Positions 1 through 9,499 of a stretch of 41,674 bases of DNA are shown here, one piece after another. Within the stretch, counting starts at the first letter, position 1; every line of letters starts with the position of its first letter. Where the stretch lies: assembly GCA_022925895.1 (NCBI GenBank), contig JAKSYS010000566.1, forward strand, positions 1 to 41,674, in the 5' to 3' direction. This DNA comes from Fragilaria crotonensis (Eukaryota; Bacillariophyta; Fragilariophyceae; Fragilariales; Fragilariaceae). The notes beneath the pieces were generated by a model. The model had not been told where the DNA came from. It saw only the letters and a program-made list of their open reading frames with translations, and did no database searches. Position numbers and translations under genes: made by a program.

Positions 1-302
1 GAGAACTCTGGAAAGGGATCCATGGCGTCGAGGAGCTCGGGGCGTTGAACGATGAGGTTTGGTGAGTCGTCAGTTGTGATGACGCTGGTGGGCGTTGGTG
101 TATCAAACTGATTGACAGCTGCCATTCCATTTCCATAAATGTAGCGTCTTGCTGAAGTGTCGGCAGGCGGAAGTGACATGCTTCACAGGTCATGCCGTCG
201 ACGGGGTCGAGGATTGTAGCGGCGGTGACGGGAGCATGCTCAGTACAGAGCTTGCGGATGACTTGATTGGACGGAAGAGAGGCGCCAGATGGGCCTCAGG
301 AG

Positions 303-1001
303 TCAGGCGATCAGGGCCTCGGTGAACGTCAGCCCTCCACGGTTCGCCGTTGGTTGCAGGATGATGTAGATGTCTTGCGATCGACGAATCTTGTTCGGAA
401 AATGGATGTGCCCAACGCCTTCAGTGAAACTGGACATGTGGTAGCCATCGGTGCCAAGTTGCTTGGATATCGCCGCATGCGAAATGATGATGCCCGGGAT
501 TGTGGGAGTGTAGTATGTCCGAATGAAAACGGACGTCGGTCCGCCGGCATTTCCACGGTTGTCTACAGCACACACAAGAAACCGACGCCAACTGGATGGT
601 GCATGATGACCAGCATCGAAGAGACGCACATTGGTTCGATGAAGCGGGCGGTAGGCAAATAACAGATGGCGATCGTTGGCAGTGCAAGCCATGGACCCGT
701 TGTCAGCGTGGGCGAACGAGAGGTGGCGGGCGCTGTCATACGTTTCTGCTAACCGACGCAGCAGGATGGGATCCGAAGCATCGTCGAGTAGGACCGTTTC
801 TGATGGCGGGAGAGCAGGCGTGGTGTCAGCGACTGTCACGACGATGGAATTAATCGTGGGGATGTCGAAACAAGCCTCGAAGTCCAGTTCGTCGTCTGCA
901 GAAGTGGCACGAAGGAGTTCTGTTGGTAACCAGGATCTCCGAGCCTTCATTCTCTTCATCGTCGTCCTCGTTGCCATTGTTGTGGATCGCAGGTGCGTCA
1001 C
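303..1001 (-). pseudogene. copia protease region of element A
   Basis: This open stretch of 232 codons encodes the aspartic protease part of a copia polyprotein. It carries FAHADNGSMACTAND, which aligns with YAHADSGSMACTTSD in element B. The catalytic D-S/T-G triplet has become D-N-G, so activity is doubtful. Downstream it reads TIPGIIISHAAISKQL and RGGLTF, also matched in B just before the pre-integrase domain. It overlaps the gag frame at 850-1001 in a different frame, showing a frameshift near 930. It is a fragment of a non-functional polyprotein. Confidence 0.75.
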
Positions 1002-1632
1002 CGATGGGCTCGTCCTCTAGGATGCGTCTCATGGTGCGGTTGGTGCTAGGAGCACCGTTGGACGGGCGATCACGAACACTGGCGGAGGTCAAGCGGCTTC
1101 GGAACTGTTTGTGCGAGTTCGCGATTTGGGCCTTGAGTTGGGGGTTGCGTTGAGCTAACCCTTCTGCGACGATGAAATCGACAAAACGGTTGCAGTCCTC
1201 CAACTTGTGCCCGGGGTGGTGGCAACCCAAACAGACAGCCGAAGCATCTTGGTTCTGAGAGATGGCACGGACCATGAGATCGATGGCGTCATCATCAAGA
1301 GTGGTGTCGGACGCGAAAGAGAACTCGGGGGATGCGGTCTCGATGCGACGGATGATGGACGTCGGCGTGCGACCTGACGATGCGGAGGGTGGGTCGCGAC
1401 CGATCTCGGAGGCATACTCGACGAACGTCGTCGCGAGTTGTGCCAACGAGAGCTTGAAAGGAAGAGCTCCGTCGTGTCCGGTGCGCTTATCACGCTCGAC
1501 CAAACGTCGGATTTCAGGTCGCCACTCAGAGGACAAGTTGCGAACTGAGAGATCCAAAGCCTCTGATTCCGTGTACGTTCGGGTGGCCTGGCGCTCACGT
1601 ACCATGAAATCCTGCAGTCGACGGATGTACAA
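850..1632 (-). pseudogene. copia gag, zinc-knuckle region of element A
   Basis: This 260-codon open frame contains a CCHC zinc knuckle, CLGCHHPGHKLEDC (C-x2-C-x4-H-x4-C). NRFVDFIVAEGLAQRNPQL follows it, then an acidic Asp/Glu-rich tail. Such knuckles bind retrotransposon RNA inside the particle. The same block, with CLGCQQPGHTLTDC, is found in element B at 3450 onward on the other strand, so the two are related families. The frame is broken from the upstream gag part (near 1640-1760) and from the protease part (near 930). It is a relic rather than a working gene. Confidence 0.75.
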
Positions 1633-1758
1633 ACTGAAGGGCTCTGTTCGACGTTGTCGAGGGATTTCGCTGGCAGTCGAAAAGACAGAATGCAGAAGGG
1701 GTGATGGAGGCGGAACAAAGAGTACACTGCATGGTACCCTGCTTGAGGTGGACAGCCC

Positions 1759-2889
1759 TCAACGGCGCCTTGCTCTCTTGACCCAGCGGGGAAAGTGGAC
1801 TCCTGGTTTAGGGCGGTGTAGATAAGCCCGGACATAAAGCATCCTTCTCGCGAACGGAAGCCGGTAGCCAAGTCCACCACTTGCCGTGAATGGAATCTTC
1901 TTGCGCAGATTCGTATGGCGGGCACCACACTCCCCATTGGAGACACGTGGAACAGAACAACTTGTACCAGTGTACAAATGAATCGTTCCGGTGGAGTCAA
2001 ATTTTGGGATGCTAGCTTTGCGAAAATCCTTGAACTTAACCTCGCCGCACATAAACTGACTCATATAATCCTCAAACGACTCGGCACCGAAAGTTACTTC
2101 AGCCGAGAAGGGATGCATACGAGTGGGCGTTGGGTAAGCGTTCCAGTGCGTGCCGTCGCCGCCGAACAAAAAGTGGGCGGGGTGGGGCATCGTCCGGAGG
2201 ACTTTGAAAGCGGCCAGCAGCCACTGCTGGCGGTCCATGTCCACCAGTAGGTCGAGTGTCGACCGGTTGTCCGCGGAATGTCTGGGCGGCGGCGACGGCA
2301 GGGTCGGAGTCACATCAACGTTTACATTTGGTGGGGCGGTCGCTTCGTTCCTGGAGGCTTCCGTAGCAGCTGGTACCTCGACTTGAACCGACGTATCAAT
2401 CACCGATGGCGGGCCTGCGTGAGAACGTCGGGAGCGACTTTCATGTACGCTGTTGGACGTCGCAGAGGAGCCTGGGGGCCTGGGGATATCGACCCCGGGC
2501 ATCATGAAACGGACCAAAATAGGAACATAGACGACGTCCGATGGACGAGGACGATCCTTGAGACGTTGGATAATCAATCGTTGAAGTGCGGCTTTCGCAG
2601 AAATGATGGAGTTGCGATCGCGGGCATGATACATGCTGAATCCGGAATCCGTTAGCAAAGGCACCAAATCCTCAGAAAGCCAGGTGGTGTCTTCAAGTTG
2701 ATGGAGGACTGACTGCTTCGGATTGCTACATGATAGTTCTCAAGAGTGTCATGGTAGAAATATCGAAGACTTCTGTGAGTGGGATTTCTGCCATTGGGCA
2801 GTCCGCAATATCGACGCTGATAACGAGACAGTCATCGTCGTGTCGAATCTCCCCGGCGTCCGACATGTTAATATCAGGTTTCGGAAATA
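1759..2889 (-). pseudogene. gag N-terminal region of element A
   Basis: From about 2889 the minus strand reads MSDAGEIRHDDDCLVIS, then VDIADCPMAEIPLTEVF. This matches the start of the gag-like protein of element C (ADIVDCPLVEIPLIELF). Two frameshifts (near 2750 and 2700) precede a 302-codon open stretch that begins within the domain. KAALQRLIIQ in that stretch pairs with KLALQRLILQ in C. The C-terminal part (FEDYMSQFMCGEVKFKDF) has no match in C. The domain is not one I can name; homology to a known gag fold is inferred only from position between the PBS and the zinc knuckle. Confidence 0.6.
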
Positions 2890-3020
2890 TGCGGTCCCGG
2901 ATGGTTGACCGAGGAGGTGTTCTGACTCAGGTGGTTACGTGGTTCCTGGTATCGTGTGACACAAAGAACATGGAGGAACACCAGATTTGTCGGAGTGGGC
3001 GCAGAATGCAATCGTAGACT

Positions 3021-3034
3021 TTGGGCTCATAACC
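3021..3034 (-). other. primer binding site of element A (half-tRNA iMet type)
   Basis: Directly inside the LTR the minus strand reads GGTTATGAGCCCAA. This is complementary to the anticodon stem-loop of an initiator tRNA-Met (GGGCTCATAACC), not to a tRNA 3' CCA end. Drosophila copia is known to prime from a cleaved initiator-Met tRNA in this way. The same 14 bases follow the LTR of element C. Confidence 0.75.
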
Positions 3035-3449
3035 TGTGAGACCCTCTCTAGTACGGCAGATCCACAAACCTTGACCCGCTTGGGAGTCGGGTTAGTGCGG
3101 AACCGACGGGAACAGAAGAGAGGGAACACGACAACACAATGAACAAGAGCGTGGCGATGTTGAGAGGTGCGCGTCGCAAAGGGGTCGATGTCGGTGATGG
3201 TGATGTCGTGTGTCGTTGGCGTGGACGAAGCAATAACTGTACCTCTTCACCCTTACGATCGTAGACCGGCAAGAATGCAGTGGAGGTAATAGTTTTAAGC
3301 TAAGTTAGAAGTTGTGTGCCGATGAAGTACACCGGCTTAAACTATACTAGTCGGAGTGGCGCGTCATACAAGACACGACCATAGATGGTATACTGTGCGC
3401 AGTTGAACAATAGCACAGTATCCAAGAATGTAGGAGATATGCACTGACA
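3035..3449 (-). repeat. 5' LTR of element A (415 bp)
   Basis: In minus orientation it runs from TGTCAGTGCATA to GGTCTCACA, with canonical TG..CA ends, and is followed by the PBS. It shares a conserved core (CTGCATTCTTGCCGGTC, a short spacer, then GATCGTAAGGGTGAAGAGG) with the LTRs at 16725, 21173, 31738 and 32451. The 5 bases outside it, GTCTG at 3450-3454, are the predicted target duplication. Its partner lies off the left edge. Confidence 0.8.
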
Positions 3450-3827
3450 GTCTGGGATGCCAGCAACCCGGCCATACTCTGACAGACTGTAATCGATTCG
3501 TCGACTACATCGTGGCCGAGAGTTTGGCACAACGTCATCCTCAATTGCGTGCCCAGGTTGCGTCGGCGCACTCCCAATTCCGCAGTCGCATCAATAACGG
3601 TCGCGATGCGCGCCCACGTCCCAGTGCCGTTCGTAGTCTGACATCATCATCGGATCATGACAATGTTCCTATCGACCCCGTTGATAGTAATGTTCTCATG
3701 CTCCTTGCCGAACAGGAACACGATGACCTCAAGTCTCCACATGGCTACCAAGTTAACGCTGTCCGTGGTTCACGTATTGATCTTGATAACGAGGATTTTG
3801 AGGTCTGCTTCTCCGACGCCGCATCTA
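3450..3827 (+). pseudogene. gag fragment of element B with zinc knuckle
   Basis: The plus strand opens inside a CCHC knuckle (the first Cys codon is split by the A insertion; CLGCQQPGHTLTDC), then reads NRFVDYIVAESLAQRHPQL and an acidic stretch ending NEDFEVCFSDAAS. The frame is then cut at 3827 by the DNA transposon. If that transposon and one TA copy are ignored, the reading frame runs unbroken into the protease region at 10724. This is the gag/protease junction of a B-type copia polyprotein. It was interrupted on the left by element A and on the right by the DNA transposon. Confidence 0.8.
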
Positions 3828-3845
3828 AGGGTGCCAAAACCAAGT
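3828..3845 (+). repeat. left terminal inverted repeat of the DNA transposon
   Basis: AGGGTGCCAAAACCAAGT, preceded by the TA duplication at 3826-3827. It pairs with the right end at 10704-10721 with two mismatches. Confidence 0.75.
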
Positions 3846-3959
3846 CGGCTCTTGGATATGAAAAACCAATCATCTTTGATATGATATTTTTTTGCTCATA
3901 ATGTTTACCTAAAATACAGGTAAAAACTTGGGACTAAAGAGCTTGTACATCATGTGTAT

Positions 3960-4200
3960 GAAGTGGGTTTCCTCGTATTTCCTGAACTCGGAAATTTATT
4001 TTTCCTGAATTTTTCATCTCTTGCATAGGATCTCATACTTTGTATTCCTGAGCTCCAAAATTTCAAATCCTGAAATTCAATGACTCATTTTAACTAGCTT
4101 CCAAGTGGAATTCCTGAGCTTTGGGACTCGAAATATCTGAACTATACCACTTCTTCATTTGTGATCATGAATTTCAATTCCTGAATTTGACATCCGAAAA
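3960..4200 (+). repeat. left subterminal repeat cluster (TTCCTGARYT)
   Basis: About seven scattered copies of TTCCTGAA/GCT-like words lie in about 240 bases of AT-rich DNA, mostly in one orientation. Similar words recur at the right end (10515-10672) in both orientations. Subterminal repeats of this sort bind transposase in CACTA-type elements. Confidence 0.6.
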
Positions 4201-4730
4201 GAAGAAGTTTGCTGTGTAGTGTGTATGAAGTAATCACCACAGTAGTTCTGAGCTGACATTGTTCATATAATTGACATACATGTCACGCATTTTAACTTTT
4301 GTTGGATATTAGTGTTAATGTGCCTATTCGTGTGGCTTTGATGAAGCATTCTTCTATTCATACTAAGTGTCTGCTCAATTCTAAACTGCCTCCACTTTCA
4401 CTTCACTGTAGATAAGTTCAGAAGCAAGATGCCCCGGAGTAGTTATCATCCTCCTCATCAGAGTTGTCGTCAAATACATCCATGCACTTGTGTGGGCATT
4501 TCTTACCCTTGTCATCAAATTGTTTCCTGACCCCCTGGCCAGACTCCTTTTTCCTTCTCGACAGAAACATTTTTAGTAGTTCCTGGTTGAATGTTTGGGC
4601 TGATTTCTTTCTATCATTCTTGATGGCCATGTATAATTCATCGTATTTCCTCATTCCAGCCTGTGACCAATCACAGCCTCCCCCATTATCATGAGCACCC
4701 TTGTTCCTGGAGAATGTGTAAAGTGGTGGC

Positions 4731-4805
4731 TGCGGAACATGAGAAAAGATTGGTCAGAATTTAGGATGTGGTTTTTTTCATTTCACTTATCATAGTGTAA
4801 CTTAC
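4731..4805 (-). other. spliceosomal intron (75 bp)
   Basis: On the minus strand the donor is CCC|GTAAGT and the acceptor TTCCGCAG|CCA. Removal joins EDNKNLP to PPLYTFSRNKG in one frame. Confidence 0.7.
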
Positions 4806-4847
4806 GGGTAGGTTTTTGTTGTCCTCATCTGTCCATGTATCGATTTG

Positions 4848-4929
4848 CTGTTTCCAACAAGTGATAACAAAGCAAGTCAGTTAGTTCCTTGTTGTTTGTT
4901 CTGTGACAAACCACTCGGATAAACTCACC
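4848..4929 (-). other. spliceosomal intron (82 bp)
   Basis: On the minus strand the donor is AAAATG|GTGAGT and the acceptor GGAAACAG|CAA. Removal joins KLVKTEKM to QIDTWTDED in one frame. Confidence 0.65.
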
Positions 4930-6144
4930 ATTTTCTCTGTCTTTACTAATTTGGCAAACCACCTCTTCCCATAGTTGATCAGGCACAGCAAAATGAATGC
5001 TTCATTACTTATGGACAGGATTTTCTTGCTCCATACTTTCCTGTCAGTTGTTGCACAGTGGTTCTCCATGTTGTTGATAATGTTATTCCACTTGCTGCTG
5101 CCGAGTAAGTGTCTATGATTTGGGCATTGTAGCAGATGTTATCCCTCATCTTGAGGAGGTAACTGGTTTCATCCTTGCATCCACTTTACAGGCTGTGTCC
5201 ATATGTTCCTAAATGGGAAGTGAATCCCCCTGAATGCAAGGTGTTTGATGTTGACAGCAAGTGGGTGTGAGTATGCTCGGGACTTGGCAAAGTACACCCA
5301 CTTCAAATCCTCACCTTTGAATTTCATTTGCATGTTTTTTATTGCATTGTTCCGAAGATCAGTGTGTGTTTTTTTACAACTATTCTCCGCATCCCAAGCC
5401 ACCAGTTTTTGGTTCCTCGAATGTTTGTGTACTTCATGATAAAGCCACAAAGTGTTTTCTCATCTTCACTGAAATGAGAATGATAGTCTTTTTGATAGAA
5501 CTTCCAAATAGAGAACACGTGTTTTTTCATGCAAGTCTTGATCTTACTGATTTGATTCTCTTCTGAGATTTCCGTCATGCTCATGTCCATTAAGCTGCTT
5601 AGCCCTGGAACCGATGATGTTAGTTGGCTGTCACTTGATTCCATGACTTTAATAGTTGAAGGTAGGGATGGTGGATTTCCGTATGCATGCTTCCATCCTT
5701 GTTTTGCATCCATTTTCCGTGGCACCAACTCCTCCTCCTCCTTGTTATCACTTTGAATCAGATCATTGGGATCTGTGGTCACTCGTTCCACGCCTTTTAT
5801 GAACTCTCTCCTTTGTTTCCTAGAGCTGGGCTTTAAGGCAGTGATGCCTGCTGCTGTTTCCTGTGGCATTGATGCCATGGTCGTATTTGTGCTTGCTTGT
5901 TGTTGGAAAAACTTTTGATGGTGCACCAAATTTTGAACACTGGAAATCCTTTTTGTGGGATAGTATTTTGCGACCATTTGAATTTTGTACCAAGTACCAA
6001 GTTCGTAGGTAGGTTCTACACATTCATGCAGAGGTTTTGAATTTTGAATTCATACCACACCCCCCTTCAATTTTTACATACACCAAAAATGTACCAAAAG
6101 TACATGTACAATTTGAATGCATGCTTTCCCAAAATTCTGTGCTG

Positions 6145-6152
6145 GTGTGCAG
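6145..6152 (+). repeat. left target site duplication of the MITE
   Basis: GTGTGCAG, repeated exactly at 6583-6590 beyond the right end. Confidence 0.85.
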
Positions 6153-6582
6153 CAGTGCATGACATCTGAGATAAAAACGGTACCCGAAGCCGCAGCCGGC
6201 CGATTTTTTGCAGAGGCTTTTGGCCGCATCCGGCCGTATGCCAATATGTGAGCCTGGCCGTACCCGTCTGCAGTCCGACAGTCCCTGCCCGCACAGGGCC
6301 GCAGCCGGACTGTCCCTGCCCGTACCCGGACCCGGCCGCAGTTGTTAGGAAGTACAGTACATAGTACAAACATAGTACACAGTACTGTACTGACAGTACG
6401 TTGTCAGCAACCACCGTACCCGTGAAAAATGACAGGTGATCCGCCCTTTACCCGCGATTGGCCAAAAAGTGATAGGAATCGACCGGAGACCGGCCGGGAC
6501 AGAAATACGCAGCCGCCCAAAATCACGGCCGGCCCGCGGTTTCCGGCCGGCTGCGGCTAACGGGCCCCGATGTCATGCACTG
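6153..6582. mobile_element. hAT-like GC-rich MITE (430 bp)
   Basis: The ends are a 14-bp perfect inverted repeat, CAGTGCATGACATC at the left and its complement at 6569-6582. An identical 8-bp target duplication, GTGTGCAG, lies at 6145-6152 and 6583-6590. The 8-bp duplication and CAGTG start are the hallmarks of the hAT superfamily. Inside are inverted GC-rich subterminal words (GCCGCAGCCGGCCG and its complement) and a GTAC-rich centre, with no coding capacity. Its composition contrasts sharply with the AT-rich host transposon. It landed about 40 bp before the start codon at 6623, within the bidirectional promoter gap. Confidence 0.85.
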
Positions 6583-6622
6583 GTGTGCAGTGAATCTGTG
6601 CCCTGTCATCTTTTGACATCTC

Positions 6623-7627
6623 ATGTTCACTTCACTTGTCCTCTTCAAAATGTTGTCCTCAAAGGCACCCCTGCTCTTCTGTCAAAACCCCTTCTGCCTG
6701 AAGTTCAACAAGAAACCATTTTCCAATCAAGCAGCATATACACAGCATATTGATAGAAACATCGCGAGCTATAATTTCATTGTGAAGAAATCACACCTTG
6801 CAGCAACACATAGTGCTTCTGTTTCACACCGTCGCCGTCTTCATGAGGATGGGAATGTCACATGCACAAGTAACAAAAGGCCTGCTGCCCTTTTAAGGTG
6901 ACATTTGGTGAATGATCCCTGCATGGATTTTGTTGGCACAGACAACCTTCTGCAGTACAACCTTCTGTTGAAAGCACTTCTTGTGAGGATATTGAGGACT
7001 GCAACAAAAGTGATGATTTGTCCGTGTTAAGTAATGACCCAAACATTCTTACCTGTACCAATTCTGCACTTGATGAAGATGTGGAAGCCCCATCATTCAT
7101 GTGTACTACCGATCAGAAATGGACTGTTTCTCTCCTCAAGATCCTGGACCATGTCAATGTACCTGACTACACTTTTGGTGAAGTTCTGGAGTGGACACTG
7201 GGCACGCTCTGCATCTGCTGATAATTATTCTTACAACCCAGTGGGTGGACTCTCATGTGCCAAAAACGTTGATGCCCTAATCAACTCAGTTTGTAATGGG
7301 AAGAAACTGCTTCCCTTTGTACAAAGAGTGGATGTAGATCATGGCTCTCCATCTGATGTGATATGTTTTGATTTCGCTTCACAGTTGCTTAGTTTGCTGC
7401 AAAATCCAAGCATTATGACTGCAGAAAACCTTGCAATTGATATGGACAATGTTGTGTTGGAGCCAGATGCACACCATCCAACCATGAGGACTCTCATTCT
7501 GGATCAGAATCAAATCGGGTGGGACCAGTCATTCATGGGAGGATTTAGTAAGGAGGAGTGGTGTTGGCATCAGCGACAACACTTTTATCACACAGTGCCC
7601 ATGATGACCTTACTTGACAAAGCTTAA
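6623..7627 (+). pseudogene. transposase-like gene of the DNA transposon (Plavaka/CACTA-like), frameshifted
   Basis: It starts at the ATG at 6623 (or 6650). The first exon has a partial zinc-finger-like block (FCQNPFCLKF...QHI). A 44-bp intron is likely at 6898-6941 (AAG|GTGACA to GGCACAG|ACA), because its removal joins RPAALLR to QPSAVQPSVE in frame. The second exon contains QKWTVSLLKILDHVNVPDYTF. A frameshift between 7185 and 7205 leads into DNYSYNPVGGLS, PFVQRVDV and FDFASQLLSLLQNPSIM. That order of blocks is one I recall from large diatom transposase-like proteins of the Plavaka/CACTA sort. The catalytic acidic residues of the core cannot be located and the ORF stops at 7627, so it is a broken or truncated copy. 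Confidence 0.55.
6898..6941 (+). other. probable short intron (44 bp)
   Basis: GTGACA at the donor and GGCACAG at the acceptor. Excision joins two frames that are otherwise separated by a TGA stop at 6899-6901. It is short for a diatom intron, so a frameshift is the alternative. Confidence 0.45.
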
Positions 7628-8690
7628 TGTGGCAAGCGAGCATCATTCACTTCTTCTGACAGAGATTGTATACTACACTCTGAAAAGAGCAAAACCAAGA
7701 AGTCCATGGGCACAACGCGCGGACTCATGCACAGCAGACGCTTGCTTCCAAGCGTGAAGTGCAAAGACAACTCATCGACATGTACAAAACTCACGTGCAG
7801 AAGTTACTCCATCAAGATATTGGCAATCATGATCAGCACACATAAGCTGTCACAACAAATTGGTTCTCAGCCAATGCTTCCATTTTCCGTGAAAGCTACC
7901 GGAGGATTAAGCAGCGCGGAGTAGTATGCGATCCATTTGAGATTATTTCGACAATGGTGAATTTGGCTTTGGCCACAAGTTCCATCCAACAGTACTTTGC
8001 GATGGCTACTACACCTCCCAATGTGGAGCCCATCTGTGTGAGTCAAATGCCCCTTTGTCATAGGCACGTAAAATAGATTTGGTTTTTTGCTGGCATGGAT
8101 TGGGAGTGGAAGTGGCATCAGTAGCTTGAGGAGCTTTGCAATCATCCAGTTCCCCTCCAACTTTTTTGATGCTTTGCTCCGTACTGGAATAAATGTGTAT
8201 GATTTGTTTGTTGGCTGTTTTTCCTGGACAGGGCGGGGGATGAATTTACACCTCATTCATAGCAACTGCTGGTTTGCGAGAGACTTGGGACAGTGATGGA
8301 TTGTGCAACATTTTGCTGGTTTAAATAAGAATGATCTTGCAACTGGCTTGTGTGTATACAACTCTTGAGCATACAAACAGACAACTGACAAACAGAACCT
8401 GTACCGGTAGATCAACCTGGTTTGATTCACTCATATCAATATCAATGAGAATCTCTCGCAGGTGACCGAATAAAGATTCTGAAGGTCTGATTGCCTTACA
8501 TGCTCAATCGAAGCACACAAACAGAAGAAGCACATATTCCATCAAAGCACAACAAAATGAGGCACTCAACATTCATTGTCACAACCAGCCTCCTAAAAGA
8601 AAAAGCAGAACAAAGGCGGGACAATGTGAGATTGAATGCAAAACAACAACAAGAAAGAACAATAGTACCAGCCTGCCTGTAACCAATACG
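7628..8690. other. transposon interior without a recognisable gene
   Basis: Open stretches of up to 129 codons occur on both strands (for example minus 8256-7867), but none shows a motif I recognise and all are fragmented. It is probably the decayed 3' part of the transposase gene or UTR. No repeat structure was noticed. Confidence 0.4.
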
Positions 8691-8837
8691 ATGAAGCAGC
8701 AGCATACTGCTGCCAGCGTATTGTAGAAGTACATCGGGATGAAGGTGCCACAGGACAAGTACAATGACGTATCTTTGTCTTCAACTGGACAGGAACATCA
8801 GCAGCTGTACTAGTACTGCTGATGTACAATGCCATCA

Positions 8838-9075
8838 CCACAGTACTGTACAATGCAGCAGTGTCATAGCGGAGTAGAGGGGAGATCAGTAGAAGTACTA
8901 CTGGTCTACCGTAGCCTCAGGCTACTCCGAATACTGCAGTCCATTGTCATGAGTACTGTAGGTAACACAGTACTGTACAATGCAGCAGTATCACAGTGGA
9001 GGAGTGTACTGGAGTACTGGAGTAGTAGTACTGGTTCACCGTAGCCTCAAAGATACTCCAAGTACTACAGTACTA
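8838..9075 (+). repeat. imperfect tandem duplication, about 120-bp unit
   Basis: Two units begin with CACAGTACTGTACAATGCAG (near 8838 and 8957). Both continue through GTAGTACTGG-like words to CACCGTAGCCTCA or CTACCGTAGCCTCA and ACTCC. They differ by substitutions and small indels. The AGTACT/GTAC palindromes are very frequent. Confidence 0.65.
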
Positions 9076-9165
9076 CAGTACTGCGGTCGGTGATCGGTGA
9101 TACCGAAATGAGTACTGTACGTAGGAGGCAGTACCCACACAACAGGAGCACCTCAAAACTCATCA

Positions 9166-9202
9166 TGAGTGTTGATTGATTGAACAAATCAATCAACACT
9201 CA
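9166..9202. repeat. perfect hairpin, 16-bp stem and 5-nt loop
   Basis: TGAGTGTTGATTGATT is followed by the loop GAACA and the exact complement AATCAATCAACACTCA. It lies in the non-coding right half of the DNA transposon, just before a 71-bp stretch without features. The role is unknown. Confidence 0.75.
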
Positions 9203-9499
9203 AACAATCACCAGGAACAACTCACCAACAAGGAGAGCAAAGTGTGCTTGGTGGGAAGAGGAAGAAGGGGCGAAGGTGCCGAAGAATGGAGTATTCAATG
9301 TGGGGTGACAGCAAGTGGTGGAGTTCAGAAAACAACGAACGAATTGATGTGATACTTCACAAAAATTCACAGGTAGGGTTCTACGAAGCGCAATACCATG
9401 GCTGCATAAGTTTGCATTTTCGAAGCCAGTAGAAATGTACAGCATGCACTGGTATTGGTGATGAAAGAAAAAATCAGTATATATGACATGTTCCACCTA

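Larger units (their letters stand above)
1..3449 (-). mobile_element. Ty1/copia retrotransposon A, 5' half, decayed
   Basis: Read on the minus strand, this is an LTR (3449 to 3035), a primer binding site (3034 to 3021), a gag N-terminal region (about 2889 to 1760), a gag zinc-knuckle region (1632 to 850) and a copia protease region (1001 to 303). Integrase, RT and the second LTR lie beyond the left edge. At least four frameshifts break the polyprotein, so the copy is dead. The LTR's outer end abuts the zinc-knuckle codons of another copia element (B) at 3450, so A is nested in B. The family link to elements C, E and H rests on a shared LTR core and on the matching PBS and gag N-terminus of C. 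Confidence 0.85.
4418..5977 (-). pseudogene. second gene of the DNA transposon, intron-containing, frameshifted
   Basis: It starts at an ATG at 5977 (MVAKYYPTKRISSVQ). It runs through a region with WWLGMRRIVVKKHT, then RNNAIKNMQMKFKG, MRDNICYNAQ, DRKVWSKKIL and NEAFILLCLINYGKRW, and ends in a lysine-rich tail with an acidic stretch at 4418. Two good introns keep the frame: 4848-4929 (GTGAGT to CAG) and 4731-4805 (GTAAGT to CAG). Frameshifts near 5350, 5170 and 5095 break it. I recall similar multi-block proteins accompanying transposases in diatom genomes, but I cannot assign a biochemical role. A related relic lies at 39559-39777. It is divergent from the transposase-like gene, with the MITE in the shared promoter gap. 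Confidence 0.6.

Noticed and set aside
3021-3034. tRNA-like GGGCTCATAACC words
   Set aside because: Only the anticodon stem-loop is present, directly beside LTR ends. There is no cloverleaf, so they are primer binding sites and not tRNA genes.
3960-4200. Regularly recurring TCCTGAA words as a CRISPR-like array
   Set aside because: The words are short, irregularly spaced and mirrored at the other end of the element, so they are subterminal repeats.
6180-6560. GC-rich island as a CpG-island-like promoter
   Set aside because: Inverted ends and the 8-bp target duplication show it is an inserted MITE.
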